Shown: positions 1-7,769, numbered from the stretch's first letter. The stretch is DNA of 64,000 bases from an uncultured Vampirovibrio sp. (GCA_910577515.1 CAJTLW010000005.1:88542-152541); one strand, 5' to 3'. Notes: generated by a model from the letters alone, not told the origin. Program-made: numbers and translations.

Positions 1-150
1 TATGTACACGGCAAACTTTACACAATTGACGGCAAGGGTGTTACATATAATGAAGATGGTACCATCCATGCTATAGGCGATAAAAGATTTGAATATGTAC
101 ACGGCAAACTTTACACAATTGACGGCAAGGGTGTTACATATAATGAAGAT
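1..150 (+). repeat. 93-bp tandem repeat (31 codons)
   Basis: The block at 1-57 recurs at 94-150 with no difference that I can see, giving a 93-bp period. Near-perfect DNA identity between units suggests recent expansion or ongoing homogenisation. The array probably continues to the left of the window. Confidence 0.8.
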
Positions 151-153
151 TAA
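1..153 (+). CDS. C-terminal end of a tandem-repeat protein (partial)
   Basis: An open frame enters from the left edge and stops with TAA at 151-153. It encodes a 31-residue unit beginning Tyr-Val-His-Gly-Lys-Leu-Tyr and containing Asp-Gly-Lys-Gly and Asn-Glu-Asp-Gly turns. One full unit and 19 residues of a second are visible. The short beta-turn-rich unit looks like a surface or fibre repeat, but I do not recognise the family. The frame converges on the tail gene at 154-675 with no intergenic base, so it is opposite to the prophage late genes. It is coding on the plus strand most likely, because the repeat period is a whole number of codons. The start and full length lie outside the window. 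Confidence 0.5.
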   Translation, partial: YVHGKLYTIDGKGVTYNEDGTIHAIGDKRFEYVHGKLYTIDGKGVTYNED

Positions 154-675
154 TTATTTCGCTTTCAATAATCCAAACTTTTCAAGATTGTCTTTTGCAA
201 ACTGGTCTTTTTGAAGAGTACTAAAGTTATCTATAATCTTTTTATCAGTTGCAAAGAAATTATAGAATTTATCGTAAAATTCTTTTAATTTTATTGAATA
301 ATTGATATCCCCTGAATTATCAACAGAATACGTAAAATTTTCAATTGACATAAGAGTATTTAAGATTGGAATTTTTGTTTTTGTTGTAAAAATTATTCTT
401 ATCGGATAGCTATATTTCTTCATTAATTCAATAAAAGATACATAAACCCATCCGTTTTGGTGCGCCGTATGCGGCACAAAATTATAATTCTTATTTACAG
501 GGAAAAAGCTTGACCAGTCTATTTCTTTTGGTTTTTCGTTATCAATGATTGTAAATTGATGTTCAATCCCATTGTATGTTGTGCTGTTGCCAGCTGAAAC
601 AATTTGAATATTTTGCGGAACAATTGGTATTATAAACACACTAAAATTTGCTATATCCGTTAAAATTATATTCAT
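154..675 (-). CDS. XkdP-like phage baseplate/tail protein
   Basis: 173 residues. The N-terminal half has the pattern seen in PBSX XkdP-type proteins: a proline-rich start (IIPIVPQNIQ), a Tyr-Asn-Gly segment, and the hallmark 'Trp-Ser-Ser-Phe-Phe-Pro' near residues 54-59. These proteins link the tape measure to the baseplate hub. No C-terminal LysM domain is visible, so it is shorter than typical XkdP. The start codon overlaps the tape-measure stop by 4 bp, showing translational coupling. Downstream baseplate genes (XkdQ-XkdV types) would be expected next, but the reading direction flips immediately. The identification rests on motif and position. Confidence 0.6.
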   Translation of the reverse strand: MNIILTDIANFSVFIIPIVPQNIQIVSAGNSTTYNGIEHQFTIIDNEKPKEIDWSSFFPVNKNYNFVPHTAHQNGWVYVSFIELMKKYSYPIRIIFTTKTKIPILNTLMSIENFTYSVDNSGDINYSIKLKEFYDKFYNFFATDKKIIDNFSTLQKDQFAKDNLEKFGLLKAK

Positions 676-2222
676 GCAGGTATTGCCTTTCTAATCTCAA
701 TTGCCATTAAATTCATCATTTCATTAAAAAATTCACGATTGCCCAATACATTGCCTGCAACATTCAGATTTATAGTAATATTTGAACTGTTGTTGTTTAA
801 AATATCCCGGGTTTTATTATTTGGAACAACGTTTGCACCCTGCGGCAGGTTTACGATTTCGGGCCCGTATTCACCAACAAGTGCGGCACCTCCTGAAGAA
901 AATGCAGTGCCCAAAGCATGATGTTTAGGGGGTTTTGGGTTATTATTTTTAATTTGTTCCGTTTTATTATCAGCCCATGATTTTACTTTGCCTGCAACGG
1001 CACTAACCCCACCAACTTTATCTATAAGAGGAGCAAGGGTTTTTAGCATTTTTATTACCATACCTATTGGGCTTGTCCACATTAAAATTTTTGCACCAAA
1101 TTCAACTATTGGTTTTATAGCTTGCCATGTTCCAACTGCAAGCAATTTTACAACAGAAATCACCGCACCAACCGTTGAGCGGAAGCCTTCTGATTTTGCA
1201 TAAGCAACACCAAGACCGGCAATAAGGGCACTAATCCCAACGACTGCAAGCCCGACAGGATTACAAAAGGCTGCAATAAACCCCGTCACGCTTGTTATTA
1301 TTTGCAATGCTCCAATTGCACCCACAAGCGCACCCACCGCAGGAACAATAACATCAAGATGACTGCATACAAAGCCTATAGCATCTGCAAAAGCACTAAA
1401 GGCAGGAATTAAAGCAGCTTTTATTTGCGGCAAATTACCTATAAGCTCATCTGCAAGATTTTGAACAATCGGAATAAACTGTGTCCCAAGGGTTATACCT
1501 ATCGCACCAAAAGTTCTTTGCAATGTATCCATTGTATCTGTTAATTGAACCGCCCCATCAATAGCTTCATCAGACATTACAAGCCCTAAATCATTGGCTT
1601 TTTGCCTTAGTTTATCAACACTGTCGGCTGATTGGTTCAATAAAGGTTTCATCTCTAAAAAGGATTTACCTAAAAGTTTTTGCCCGATAATAGCGCGTTC
1701 TGTCGGATTTTGAATGTTTTGAAGTGCTCTTATTGTATCATTAAATACTTCATCCTGGCTTTTTAAATTCCCGGCGCTATCTTTAATGGAAACACCAAGC
1801 TTTTTAAAATAGGAAATACTGTCTTTGTTGCCTTTTGTCACCATCTCCATTTGGTTTGCAAGTGTTTTATAACCCATTTTAAGACTGTCAACACTGCTGC
1901 CGTTTTGTGACATGATATAATCCCATTCTTGATAGGATTTTCGGCTCATGCCAATTTTTTGGCCCATCTTATCGATATTATCGCCTGCCTGCATTGTTTT
2001 TGAAGTTAAAGCAGTGACAGCACCAACGGCGGTACCTATAACAACCGTTGCACCTTGCATGGCATTTTTTAAAGCTCCATCAACCTGTTTTGCCTGTTGC
2101 CTTAATTGGGCGTTTAGTTTTTTAGCCTCACCCTCTGCTATTCCGAATTTTTTGGCAATGCCCGTTATGACAGGAGAGCACTTATCTTTTAAACTGAGAA
2201 CAACGCCGATAGTCTTTGCCAT
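672..2222 (-). CDS. Phage tail tape measure protein
   Basis: 516 residues. The N-terminal third is an Ala/Lys/Gln-rich helical region. The middle has long hydrophobic stretches (about residues 270-400) typical of the tape-measure segment that sits in the tail lumen. The C-terminus has the His-Ala-Leu-Gly-Thr...Gly-Glu-Tyr-Gly-Pro-Glu motif found at the end of many tape measures. The length is at the low end for the family and implies a fairly short tail. It follows the chaperone gene, and its start is overlapped by the frameshifted chaperone extension, the classic arrangement. A stop/start overlap couples it to the XkdP-like gene. Confidence 0.85.
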   Translation of the reverse strand: MAKTIGVVLSLKDKCSPVITGIAKKFGIAEGEAKKLNAQLRQQAKQVDGALKNAMQGATVVIGTAVGAVTALTSKTMQAGDNIDKMGQKIGMSRKSYQEWDYIMSQNGSSVDSLKMGYKTLANQMEMVTKGNKDSISYFKKLGVSIKDSAGNLKSQDEVFNDTIRALQNIQNPTERAIIGQKLLGKSFLEMKPLLNQSADSVDKLRQKANDLGLVMSDEAIDGAVQLTDTMDTLQRTFGAIGITLGTQFIPIVQNLADELIGNLPQIKAALIPAFSAFADAIGFVCSHLDVIVPAVGALVGAIGALQIITSVTGFIAAFCNPVGLAVVGISALIAGLGVAYAKSEGFRSTVGAVISVVKLLAVGTWQAIKPIVEFGAKILMWTSPIGMVIKMLKTLAPLIDKVGGVSAVAGKVKSWADNKTEQIKNNNPKPPKHHALGTAFSSGGAALVGEYGPEIVNLPQGANVVPNNKTRDILNNNSSNITINLNVAGNVLGNREFFNEMMNLMAIEIRKAIPA

Positions 2223-2374
2223 TTTTTATTTTCCTCATCTTTTTCAATTAAAATGGAAGCTGTTGCAAATTTCTTTTCTGTATGTGACCAATTGCAAATA
2301 GTTTTAAAATCAAGACCTTTCTGCAGGTAATGATGGATTAAAAGCAAATCATCATCACCTAGGATTGCTTTTTT
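2189..2374 (-). other. -1 frameshift extension of the tail assembly chaperone
   Basis: In the -1 frame the reading continues open from the slippery site for about 59 codons and stops inside the start of the tape-measure gene (TAA at 2189-2191). The extension contains Gly-Asp-Asp-Asp-Leu, Phe-Lys-Thr-Ile-Cys-Asn-Trp and a charged C-terminal helix, so it reads as real protein. No start codon of its own is needed. This matches the G/GT arrangement of phage lambda and the E/E' arrangement of P2, in which a minor fused product is needed for tail assembly. Seen: open frame and slippery site. Inferred: its use. Confidence 0.75.
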
Positions 2375-2733
2375 ATTTTCTCGATATCCTCGTAATATCC
2401 GTATTTTTTAAGAATATGTTTTGCAAGACTGTCTATTTCAATAATATTTTTTCCAAAAGCCTTTTCTACAATCATAATTGGGTCTTCAACATCATAATTA
2501 TTTTGCAATTCCTTGCTTCTAAAAATAGGACAACATTCATAAATAAGTTCATAATCCGCCCTTAGTGGTTCATCCTTACTGGAAGCATTTACAATTGATA
2601 GAATTTTATCGGGCGAAACATCTTCAATCTCAATTTCGCCATCAAAAGTTTTTGAATAAAAAGGCTTATTTTGTTTTTCTTCAATAACTTGTTTTGCCTT
2701 TAAAACATCCTCTATTGTTACTTTTTTTACCAT
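2359..2733 (-). CDS. Phage tail assembly chaperone, short product (XkdN-like)
   Basis: 124 residues, placed between the tail tube and the tape measure as in PBSX-type contractile-tail phages. The sequence is acidic and helical, with no membrane segment, fitting the chaperones that coat the tape measure before the tube forms around it. A good ribosome binding site (AGAAAGGA) lies ahead of the ATG. The last codons carry an A-AAA-AAG slippery heptamer, so a longer fused product is expected from the same start. The family was identified by position and size rather than by a catalytic motif. Confidence 0.75.
   Translation of the reverse strand: MVKKVTIEDVLKAKQVIEEKQNKPFYSKTFDGEIEIEDVSPDKILSIVNASSKDEPLRADYELIYECCPIFRSKELQNNYDVEDPIMIVEKAFGKNIIEIDSLAKHILKKYGYYEDIEKIKKQS
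2368..2374 (-). promoter_or_regulatory. Programmed -1 frameshift slippery heptamer A AAA AAG
   Basis: The heptamer sits in the right phase (last base of ATA, then AAA AAG) nine bases before the zero-frame stop TAG. It is the same slippery sequence used in Escherichia coli dnaX. Slipping back by one base opens the extension described at 2189-2374. The phase, the closeness to the stop and the conserved gene position make chance unlikely. Confidence 0.75.
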
Positions 2734-2785
2734 TTTATATCCTTTCTTAAATTAAAGAAGGGGGCTTAAATAAGCCCCGCATTCC

Positions 2786-3223
2786 TTATTTTTCAAGCCA
2801 TTTATAGTCTTCTGCCGCATAAGGCAGGCTTTCTTTTGTTGGTGTCTTTTGTGCTAAATCTATTAAATTTAATTCATCAAATGTAACGCCGATAACTTTA
2901 ACGCGCTGTATTCTGCCGGTATTGTTATTGTATGCTTTACCAATTATTGTTATATCCGGTTGCTCGCCATCTTTGTATTTTTCAAAAAGATTAATAAAGC
3001 GACTGTCTATTTTATATTTGGTAAAATCACCTTTTAGTTCAACTCCTACTATTTTTCTTTTCTTTGCAAAATGTTCGGATTGGTCAACATCGGCATAAAT
3101 ATTTGTTTGTTTTAAGGAGAATGCTTCCATACTGCCGATTTTAACTTCTTCGGTATCAGTTGAAAGCCAAACTGCGCCATCTGTACCGTTGAAAATTTCT
3201 TTTGGATTTAGATTATTTGCCAT
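2786..3223 (-). CDS. Phage tail tube protein (XkdM-like)
   Basis: 145 residues, the usual size for an XkdM-type inner tail tube subunit. It starts Asn-Pro-Lys-Glu-Ile-Phe-Asn-Gly-Thr-Asp-Gly, followed by alternating beta strands, consistent with the tube fold. It lies directly downstream of the sheath gene, with AAAGAAAGGG ahead of the ATG. Tubes of this type form the rigid inner channel that the sheath contracts around. No truncation is apparent. Confidence 0.8.
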   Translation of the reverse strand: MANNLNPKEIFNGTDGAVWLSTDTEEVKIGSMEAFSLKQTNIYADVDQSEHFAKKRKIVGVELKGDFTKYKIDSRFINLFEKYKDGEQPDITIIGKAYNNNTGRIQRVKVIGVTFDELNLIDLAQKTPTKESLPYAAEDYKWLEK

Positions 3224-3255
3224 TTTATACCCTTTCTTTTTAAATTATGCAGAGA

Positions 3256-4323
3256 TTAATACATTTCAACTTCAATTTCGCAAGCTTCAATTGCATCCAA
3301 GAATTTAACATCAAATTTTAGACACATTTTTTTCTTATATGAAAGTTTTGCAATATCAAGCTCAGACATTGCATTGATTTCATCTTCATTTTTCCCGGAT
3401 GCAATCCATAACTCGCGAAGCCTGTCTGTATCGATTTTTACAGTATTATTGTATTCTTCATCAAAAATATCTGCCTTTTCAAATTCATTAATAAAGCCAA
3501 GGGCAGCAGAAATAAATAATTGTTGATTGTCGTATTTATTTTTGTATTTGCCTTTATAGCTAGTTCTAAAAGCATATTTGACATCTGTATCAAACCTTTT
3601 TATGCCTTCCATAATAGTTATGGATTTCATATCTTCAGTGTTATTTTTTGAAACTGTTGTTAATGTATTTACAGGATTTGCAACCCTTACGCCTTCTTCT
3701 TCGTTATATAATGTCATTTGCCCTTCAATAATTGCTTCCGGCATATCAACGCTTTCAAGTTCAGATAAAATAAAACCTGAAATTGACATATCATATGGAC
3801 ATCCGGCACAAAGCCCCGCAACTATGGGTAAAAGGTCAAGCCCTGTAATTTTATTTGAATTATTAATTAAAACACCGTTTGCAAGAACTGCAGAAGGGTT
3901 ATTTATAGAGCATACCCATTTTGAATCAGCTTCAATATTATAAACAAGAGCAAAAATTTCATTTTCTTTTGCAAAACTTGCAATTGAATTTTGGTCGCCC
4001 GTTTCTACTGAAAAGAACCAATCAAATTTTAGCTTTTTCACTTCATCAATAACACTTGCAAGAGTATCTTTATATTCAAAAAGAATTAATTTTGAAGGCG
4101 AATGATTTAGGGCTTGTTTGATTTTGGTTTCTAAATCCTTGTTTTCAAGCTCAAAAACTGCAGATTTAAATTCCGTAACTTTAAAATTGTTTTCAAGTTC
4201 TGCATTTTGCCTAATCATAAGCAATTTACCTTTGTTGCCAAATTTTATTAAATTTGCAACACGCTGTTTAAATGCGATTGTACAAGTTTCCAAGATATCA
4301 CTTAGTTCTAATGTTTTTGCCAT
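3256..4323 (-). CDS. Phage contractile tail sheath protein (XkdK-like)
   Basis: 355 residues. The central part (about residues 145-205) contains the conserved sheath segment around Pro-Ile-Val-Ala-Gly-Leu-Cys-Ala-Gly...Ser-Ile-Ser-Gly, followed by a stretch with Glu-Glu-Gly-Val-Arg-Val-Ala-Asn and Asn-Thr-Leu-Thr-Thr, both typical of XkdK-type sheaths. The C-terminal domain has the Asp-Arg-Leu-Arg-Glu-Leu-Trp helix and an acidic end. This gene defines the particle as a contractile-tail (myovirus or PBSX type) element. It heads the tube, chaperone and tape-measure gene run in the standard order. Confidence 0.85.
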   Translation of the reverse strand: MAKTLELSDILETCTIAFKQRVANLIKFGNKGKLLMIRQNAELENNFKVTEFKSAVFELENKDLETKIKQALNHSPSKLILFEYKDTLASVIDEVKKLKFDWFFSVETGDQNSIASFAKENEIFALVYNIEADSKWVCSINNPSAVLANGVLINNSNKITGLDLLPIVAGLCAGCPYDMSISGFILSELESVDMPEAIIEGQMTLYNEEEGVRVANPVNTLTTVSKNNTEDMKSITIMEGIKRFDTDVKYAFRTSYKGKYKNKYDNQQLFISAALGFINEFEKADIFDEEYNNTVKIDTDRLRELWIASGKNEDEINAMSELDIAKLSYKKKMCLKFDVKFLDAIEACEIEVEMY

Positions 4324-4339
4324 ATTTTATATCCTTTCT

Positions 4340-4828
4340 TTATATTTCAACTTCTTCCATAAATTCTTCATTATTGTATTCATCAAATTTATTATCAAAA
4401 TCTGTGCCGGTATCACACCCTGTGCCTGTTGTCTGGTCTATTGATAAAGAAATTATGCAGCTTAGAACATAATCCTGTTCATTAAGGGTAATTGAATAAC
4501 TATCAATCTCTTGAAACTGTTTTTGTTTTGCGGTTGTATTTTCATCTGCTAATTCAATACACAAAGGTTTTTTCAGGATTTCCTTTAATTTCGTTTCAGC
4601 TTCTAAAAGCTCAAGTAAACTTTCTTCCTTAGCAAAATAAATGATTTCAAAAGAATATTCTGTATTTTCTAATTCAGCTGCAGTTTGTATACTTTTTCCT
4701 GTGATGTATTTTATATAAAAACAAGGCGGATTTGGCGTTTTTATGTCTTTAGTTTGAACAGGAACAGTTGAAAAATTTGCTTCCAATAATTTTTTTATTG
4801 AACGGTAAATATCTGTTGTTTCTATCAT
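4340..4828 (-). CDS. Phage tail terminator-like protein
   Basis: 162 residues. The N-terminus (Asp-Ile-Tyr-Arg-Ser-Ile-Lys-Lys-Leu-Leu) and the following Pro-Cys-Phe-Tyr-Ile-Lys segment match the tail terminator or minor tail proteins found just upstream of PBSX-type sheath genes. The C-terminus is unusually acidic and repetitive (Glu/Asp/Asn). It overlaps the gp10-like gene by 4 bp (ATGA). The function is inferred from position and general pattern. Confidence 0.55.
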   Translation of the reverse strand: MIETTDIYRSIKKLLEANFSTVPVQTKDIKTPNPPCFYIKYITGKSIQTAAELENTEYSFEIIYFAKEESLLELLEAETKLKEILKKPLCIELADENTTAKQKQFQEIDSYSITLNEQDYVLSCIISLSIDQTTGTGCDTGTDFDNKFDEYNNEEFMEEVEI

Positions 4829-5235
4829 TTCTTGCCTGCCTTATCTACTTCGTTAAAAAGAAAATCTTCAACATTTTTATAAAAATCCTCTTTGTAATTT
4901 GTTTTTGAAATTTCCATAACATGCCTGCCTTCTTGCCAAGTTCCGTCTTTATTTTTATGGCCGGTTTCAATTAAATGCGCATGTCGGGCATTGTTATAGG
5001 CTCTGCCGCACAAATTTCCATCTTTTTCATAAATTTTCCCAACTTTAAAAGATTTATGATAATATCCCGTTTTCTTTTTAACTAACCGTTTGGCTTGCTG
5101 CCTCATTTCAACACAGAGCCCCTGTTGGGATTTTCTTAAAAACTTATTTGTTTCATTGGGGAAATTTTTTAAGGATTTTTGCAATAAATCTTTTTTAAAA
5201 TCCTCAAGTTCATCAAAATAAAAACCTGTTTCCAA
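4825..5235 (-). CDS. HK97 gp10-like head-tail/tail completion protein
   Basis: 136 residues, basic N-terminal half. It contains the Ala-His-Leu-Ile-Glu-x-Gly-His motif (about residues 89-96) that marks the HK97 gp10/minor tail family. A Tyr-Tyr-His-Lys-Ser-Phe segment precedes it. It sits one base from the head-closure gene and overlaps the next gene by 4 bp, a tight connector operon. Such proteins join the completed tail to the head connector, so its retention in an element without head genes is notable. Confidence 0.7.
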   Translation of the reverse strand: METGFYFDELEDFKKDLLQKSLKNFPNETNKFLRKSQQGLCVEMRQQAKRLVKKKTGYYHKSFKVGKIYEKDGNLCGRAYNNARHAHLIETGHKNKDGTWQEGRHVMEISKTNYKEDFYKNVEDFLFNEVDKAGKK

Positions 5236-5236
5236 C

Positions 5237-5587
5237 TTACCTACCTCTTAAATTATCTTTTGACAAAAATACTTCCATAATTTCATTTTTGTTATCAACA
5301 TTATCAATATATTCAATTTTGTATAATTGATTATTGATTTTTATAATGTGGTCTTCATTTAAGTTTGGATAATTAAGATATCTGTATACTATTTTATGAG
5401 TTGTTTTTGCAAGCTTGCTATCACCTGAGCGCCCATAAAGCATATTTCCTGTTTTACTTTCAAAACTTACAAATAAATTTTGTTCAACAGGAATATATTC
5501 ATAAATTTCTTCACCAAGTTTGTTTCTCTGGCCTGTCGGTTTCTTTTCCAATATGTCTGCTAAATGTCTAAGCTTCCCCGGGTTCAT
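5237..5587 (-). CDS. Phage head closure (head-tail adaptor) protein
   Basis: 116 residues with the recognisable N-terminus Met-Asn-Pro-Gly-Lys-Leu-Arg-His and the Glu-Lys-Lys-Pro...Gly-Glu-Glu-Ile-Tyr-Glu-Tyr pattern of SPP1 gp16-type head closure proteins. The C-terminal half has the Ile-Lys-Ile-Asn-Asn-Gln-Leu-Tyr-Lys-Ile-Glu-Tyr-Ile-Asp-Asn strand pair. Its start lies inside the reading frame of the upstream gp6-like stub, the usual overlap in intact phages. The gene itself looks complete. Confidence 0.75.
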   Translation of the reverse strand: MNPGKLRHLADILEKKPTGQRNKLGEEIYEYIPVEQNLFVSFESKTGNMLYGRSGDSKLAKTTHKIVYRYLNYPNLNEDHIIKINNQLYKIEYIDNVDNKNEIMEVFLSKDNLRGR

Positions 5588-5746
5588 AATCCCCCCTTAC
5601 TCCTATATGCGCCATTAAATGTTGAATTGTATAGGGCAATTCAGTCATATTTTTTTCACCGACTGCCTGCCTGTTTTCGTAATAATGGGCTACAAGGTAG
5701 CAGATAAGGAGTTTATATTCGTTTTATTTTTAATAGTTCTAGCCAT
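5568..5746 (-). pseudogene. Truncated, frameshifted head-tail connector (gp6-like) remnant
   Basis: In one minus-strand frame 5723-5568 reads Leu-Leu-Ile-Cys-Tyr-Leu-Val-Ala-His-Tyr-Tyr-Glu-Asn-Arg, then Glu-Leu-Pro-Tyr-Thr-Ile-Gln-His-Leu-Met. This is the C-terminal half of gp6/YqbG-type connectors (family pattern Ala-His-Trp-Tyr-Glu-Asn-Arg...Leu-Pro-x-Gly/Thr). A good ribosome site and ATG at 5746 open a different frame (Met-Ala-Arg-Thr-Ile) that stops after 18 codons, so one indel would join them. The N-terminal half of the connector and all upstream head genes are absent. I read this as the scar of a deletion that removed the head module. Confidence 0.65.
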
Positions 5747-5871
5747 TTTATTAAATCCTTTTTGATACCACACCCCCCATGAAACAACCTGTATATCACA
5801 GAAAAGTGCTGCTCCGGTGTTTTGAAAAATCTCCAAAACGCTTTAATAGTGGGGTATACAGCTTTTGTCAT
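5713..5871 (-). CDS. Possible 52-aa ORF at the deletion junction
   Basis: An ATG at 5871 opens 52 codons in a third minus-strand frame, with an aromatic and basic N-terminus (Phe-Trp-Arg-Phe-Phe-Lys) and a Leu/Lys helix at the end. The ribosome site is weak and the frame overlaps the connector remnant. It may be part of a lost head gene or simply chance. The rest of the 5,872-5,950 stretch shows no frame I can support. Confidence 0.25.
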   Translation of the reverse strand: MTKAVYPTIKAFWRFFKTPEQHFSVIYRLFHGGCGIKKDLIKWLELLKIKRI

Positions 5872-5950
5872 CACTAAAGCCTAAGTAACATCAGCGTTTG
5901 CGACTTACAAACTAAATAAAGCATAACCTTGCAACATCTCAACAAATATT

Positions 5951-6247
5951 CTATACAGGCACCATCTGCCCGTTTTCATCAAATCTGAAACCTTCAATCA
6001 CACCTGAATATTTTTGAAAATGTTCCCTGTTATGGCAATCAATACAAACCAATTCCAGATTATCCCAGTTCAAAGCCATCGTTGCATCGTTTATATTCTC
6101 TTCATTCAAATACACTTTATGGTGAACTATTCTGCCGTTTGGCTTTTTGCATCGTTCACAGATACCAAACCTGCTTGCTTTGTACGCCTTTGCACAATCC
6201 CGCCAAGCTTTAGAATTATAGAAATCTTTTGCAAAATCTCTCGCCAT
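5951..6247 (-). CDS. Phage HNH endonuclease
   Basis: 98 residues with a full HNH site: Cys-Glu-Arg-Cys (about 30-33), Val-His-His-Lys (41-44), an Asn-Trp-Asp-Asn-Leu-Glu-Leu-Val-Cys segment, and Cys-His-Asn-Arg-Glu-His at the end. The paired cysteines bind structural zinc. HNH genes of this short type sit immediately before terminase in many tailed phages and help DNA packaging. Here the terminase is missing and the next recognisable downstream gene is a connector remnant. The upstream neighbour is the metallo-beta-lactamase cassette, 33 bp away. Confidence 0.85.
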   Translation of the reverse strand: MARDFAKDFYNSKAWRDCAKAYKASRFGICERCKKPNGRIVHHKVYLNEENINDATMALNWDNLELVCIDCHNREHFQKYSGVIEGFRFDENGQMVPV

Positions 6248-6280
6248 AAGCAGAAACAGTGAAGAAAACCCATTATTGGT

Positions 6281-7219
6281 TTAAATATTTAAAATTTTAT
6301 CGCAAACAATATCGCCGCGTTCACTTATTGAAACCTTAAAGTAACCATCAGTAACAGGCTCATCTGCAATTTCAGACATTCCATCAATCATATCCACCGT
6401 TTCAAGCTCCTGCTCAGGCAATATTCTTTCTCCCAATTCGTAAGTTTTTAATACATTACTATTTATATTATTTTCAAGACAATTTAAAACTTCTGGATGT
6501 GGAACTAATTTATAAGATTTATTTCCATCTGATGATATTATAGAAATACATTTTTTATTATTCATTGAAATCAGTATATTATTAGGGTTATTATGTATTG
6601 AACCATGATGACTTATTTTAACTACATCCGCCGATATTTCATGCTTATTAAGAAAATCTTCACATTCTTTCTTTGGCACATCCGCATTTAAAAGAATTTG
6701 CCTTCCGCCGTATTCGAAATGCATAACAACAGATAATCTATTAAAAATTGGTCTGTCTTCTTCGGAAAAATATTTTGCAAAAACCTCTTCGCCTGTTTCT
6801 AACTTTGGATTTAAAATTTTTACCTTAAAACCATTGATATTAATTTCTTCTCGCCCAGCTGCACGAATCGGCTTTTGCCACTTTTGCCTGCAAGACATAA
6901 ATATTCTTAAAGCCTTCATTAAAGGTGATTCTTTTTTGGCAAACTCACTGCATAAACCTATATCAAAAAGAATAAATTTATCAATTTTTTCTTTATAATA
7001 TTCAGCAATTGCATCAATTCCATCAAAATGGTCTCTATGAGGATGTGTAACACAGATAAAATTTAGCCTCTCAACATTTTTTTTAATCAAAAACTCCAAT
7101 ACGTTAGGCATAACCTGACCGTCACAAATATTGGAATCTATAATACCCCATTCTCCATTTGGAAAATGTATAGCTATTGAATCTCCATGTTTAACGTTAA
7201 AGAAATAAAGTTCTAGCAT
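6281..7219 (-). CDS. MBL-fold (ComEC/Rec2-C-like) metallohydrolase, cassette gene C
   Basis: 312 residues. The N-terminus has the His-Gly-Asp turn (11-13) and Ile-Ile-Asp strand typical of ComEC-like MBL domains. The metal-binding motif His59-Pro-His61-Arg-Asp63-His64 is intact, with further expected ligands near Asp180 and in Ile-Ser-His-His-Gly-Ser (202-207). There is no signal peptide or membrane segment, so it is a free cytosolic MBL protein rather than a DNA-uptake channel. Members act on nucleic acids, nucleotides or other phosphoesters; the substrate here is unknown. Its start overlaps the stop of the 183-aa gene, and it closes a three-gene unit (8474-6281) lying between early and late prophage genes, a usual position for accessory cargo. 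Confidence 0.75.
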   Translation of the reverse strand: MLELYFFNVKHGDSIAIHFPNGEWGIIDSNICDGQVMPNVLEFLIKKNVERLNFICVTHPHRDHFDGIDAIAEYYKEKIDKFILFDIGLCSEFAKKESPLMKALRIFMSCRQKWQKPIRAAGREEININGFKVKILNPKLETGEEVFAKYFSEEDRPIFNRLSVVMHFEYGGRQILLNADVPKKECEDFLNKHEISADVVKISHHGSIHNNPNNILISMNNKKCISIISSDGNKSYKLVPHPEVLNCLENNINSNVLKTYELGERILPEQELETVDMIDGMSEIADEPVTDGYFKVSISERGDIVCDKILNI

Positions 7220-7764
7220 TCCTCATTCATGGCTTCTTCTATTTCTGCATACAAATCTTTAATTTCGGACGCGATTACACCATTATCGTATTTTTCAATA
7301 CTCATAATTATTTTCTTTGAACCATTATTGTCTTCTTTTGATGTGACAATATAGAATTTTGCACCTGCATACAAAAGCTGTTGCTCTTCAAGCATGTCTA
7401 AAAACATTTTTTTAAATATACGCCTTGAATGATGCTTACTAAAATAAACCCTTGCGGTAACTGTCTTATCATCAAATGAAATAACTTCGGCAGGAGTTTT
7501 ATCAACTTGACACTCAGTATCATTTTTTATATCAATAAAGTACCCACTTCTTGCAAATGGAGTAACTTCACCCGACTCTTCTACTAGCATCTTCTGGAAG
7601 AATTGGGGGGTAACAATCCCTAATTTATCACCTGGGCGAAATATAGGAATATCAAAATCACATTGTTCAGAATTATCCGTTGCGCTTTCTTGCAGAAATT
7701 CCTCTTGCAAAATTGTTTTACTATTATCTTCCAAATATTTACAATTTTCTATAATTTTATTCAT
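7213..7764 (-). CDS. Unknown protein, cassette gene B
   Basis: 183 residues from the ATG at 7764; an upstream TTG at 7794 is possible but would overlap gene A by 25 bp. I do not recognise the family. It is acidic at the N-terminus, then has a Gly-Asp-Lys-Leu-Gly-Ile-Val-Thr-Pro strand, a central beta-rich part with Tyr-Phe-Ile-Asp-Ile-Lys, and a basic helix Lys-His-His-Ser-Arg-Arg-Ile-Phe-Lys-Lys (about 115-124). There is no membrane segment and no catalytic motif I can name. The ATG lies 5 bp after gene A's stop and the gene overlaps the MBL gene by 7 bp, so the three proteins are probably made together and may form a complex. Confidence 0.65.
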   Translation of the reverse strand: MNKIIENCKYLEDNSKTILQEEFLQESATDNSEQCDFDIPIFRPGDKLGIVTPQFFQKMLVEESGEVTPFARSGYFIDIKNDTECQVDKTPAEVISFDDKTVTARVYFSKHHSRRIFKKMFLDMLEEQQLLYAGAKFYIVTSKEDNNGSKKIIMSIEKYDNGVIASEIKDLYAEIEEAMNEEC

Positions 7765-7769
7765 ATCAA

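Noticed and set aside
1..150. CRISPR array
   Set aside because: Repeats are contiguous, 93 bp and coding; there are no unique spacers.
739..2301. Plus-strand frames opposite the tape measure (60-117 aa)
   Set aside because: Shadows of the tape-measure gene; no ribosome sites and low-complexity Pro/Ala/Ser composition.
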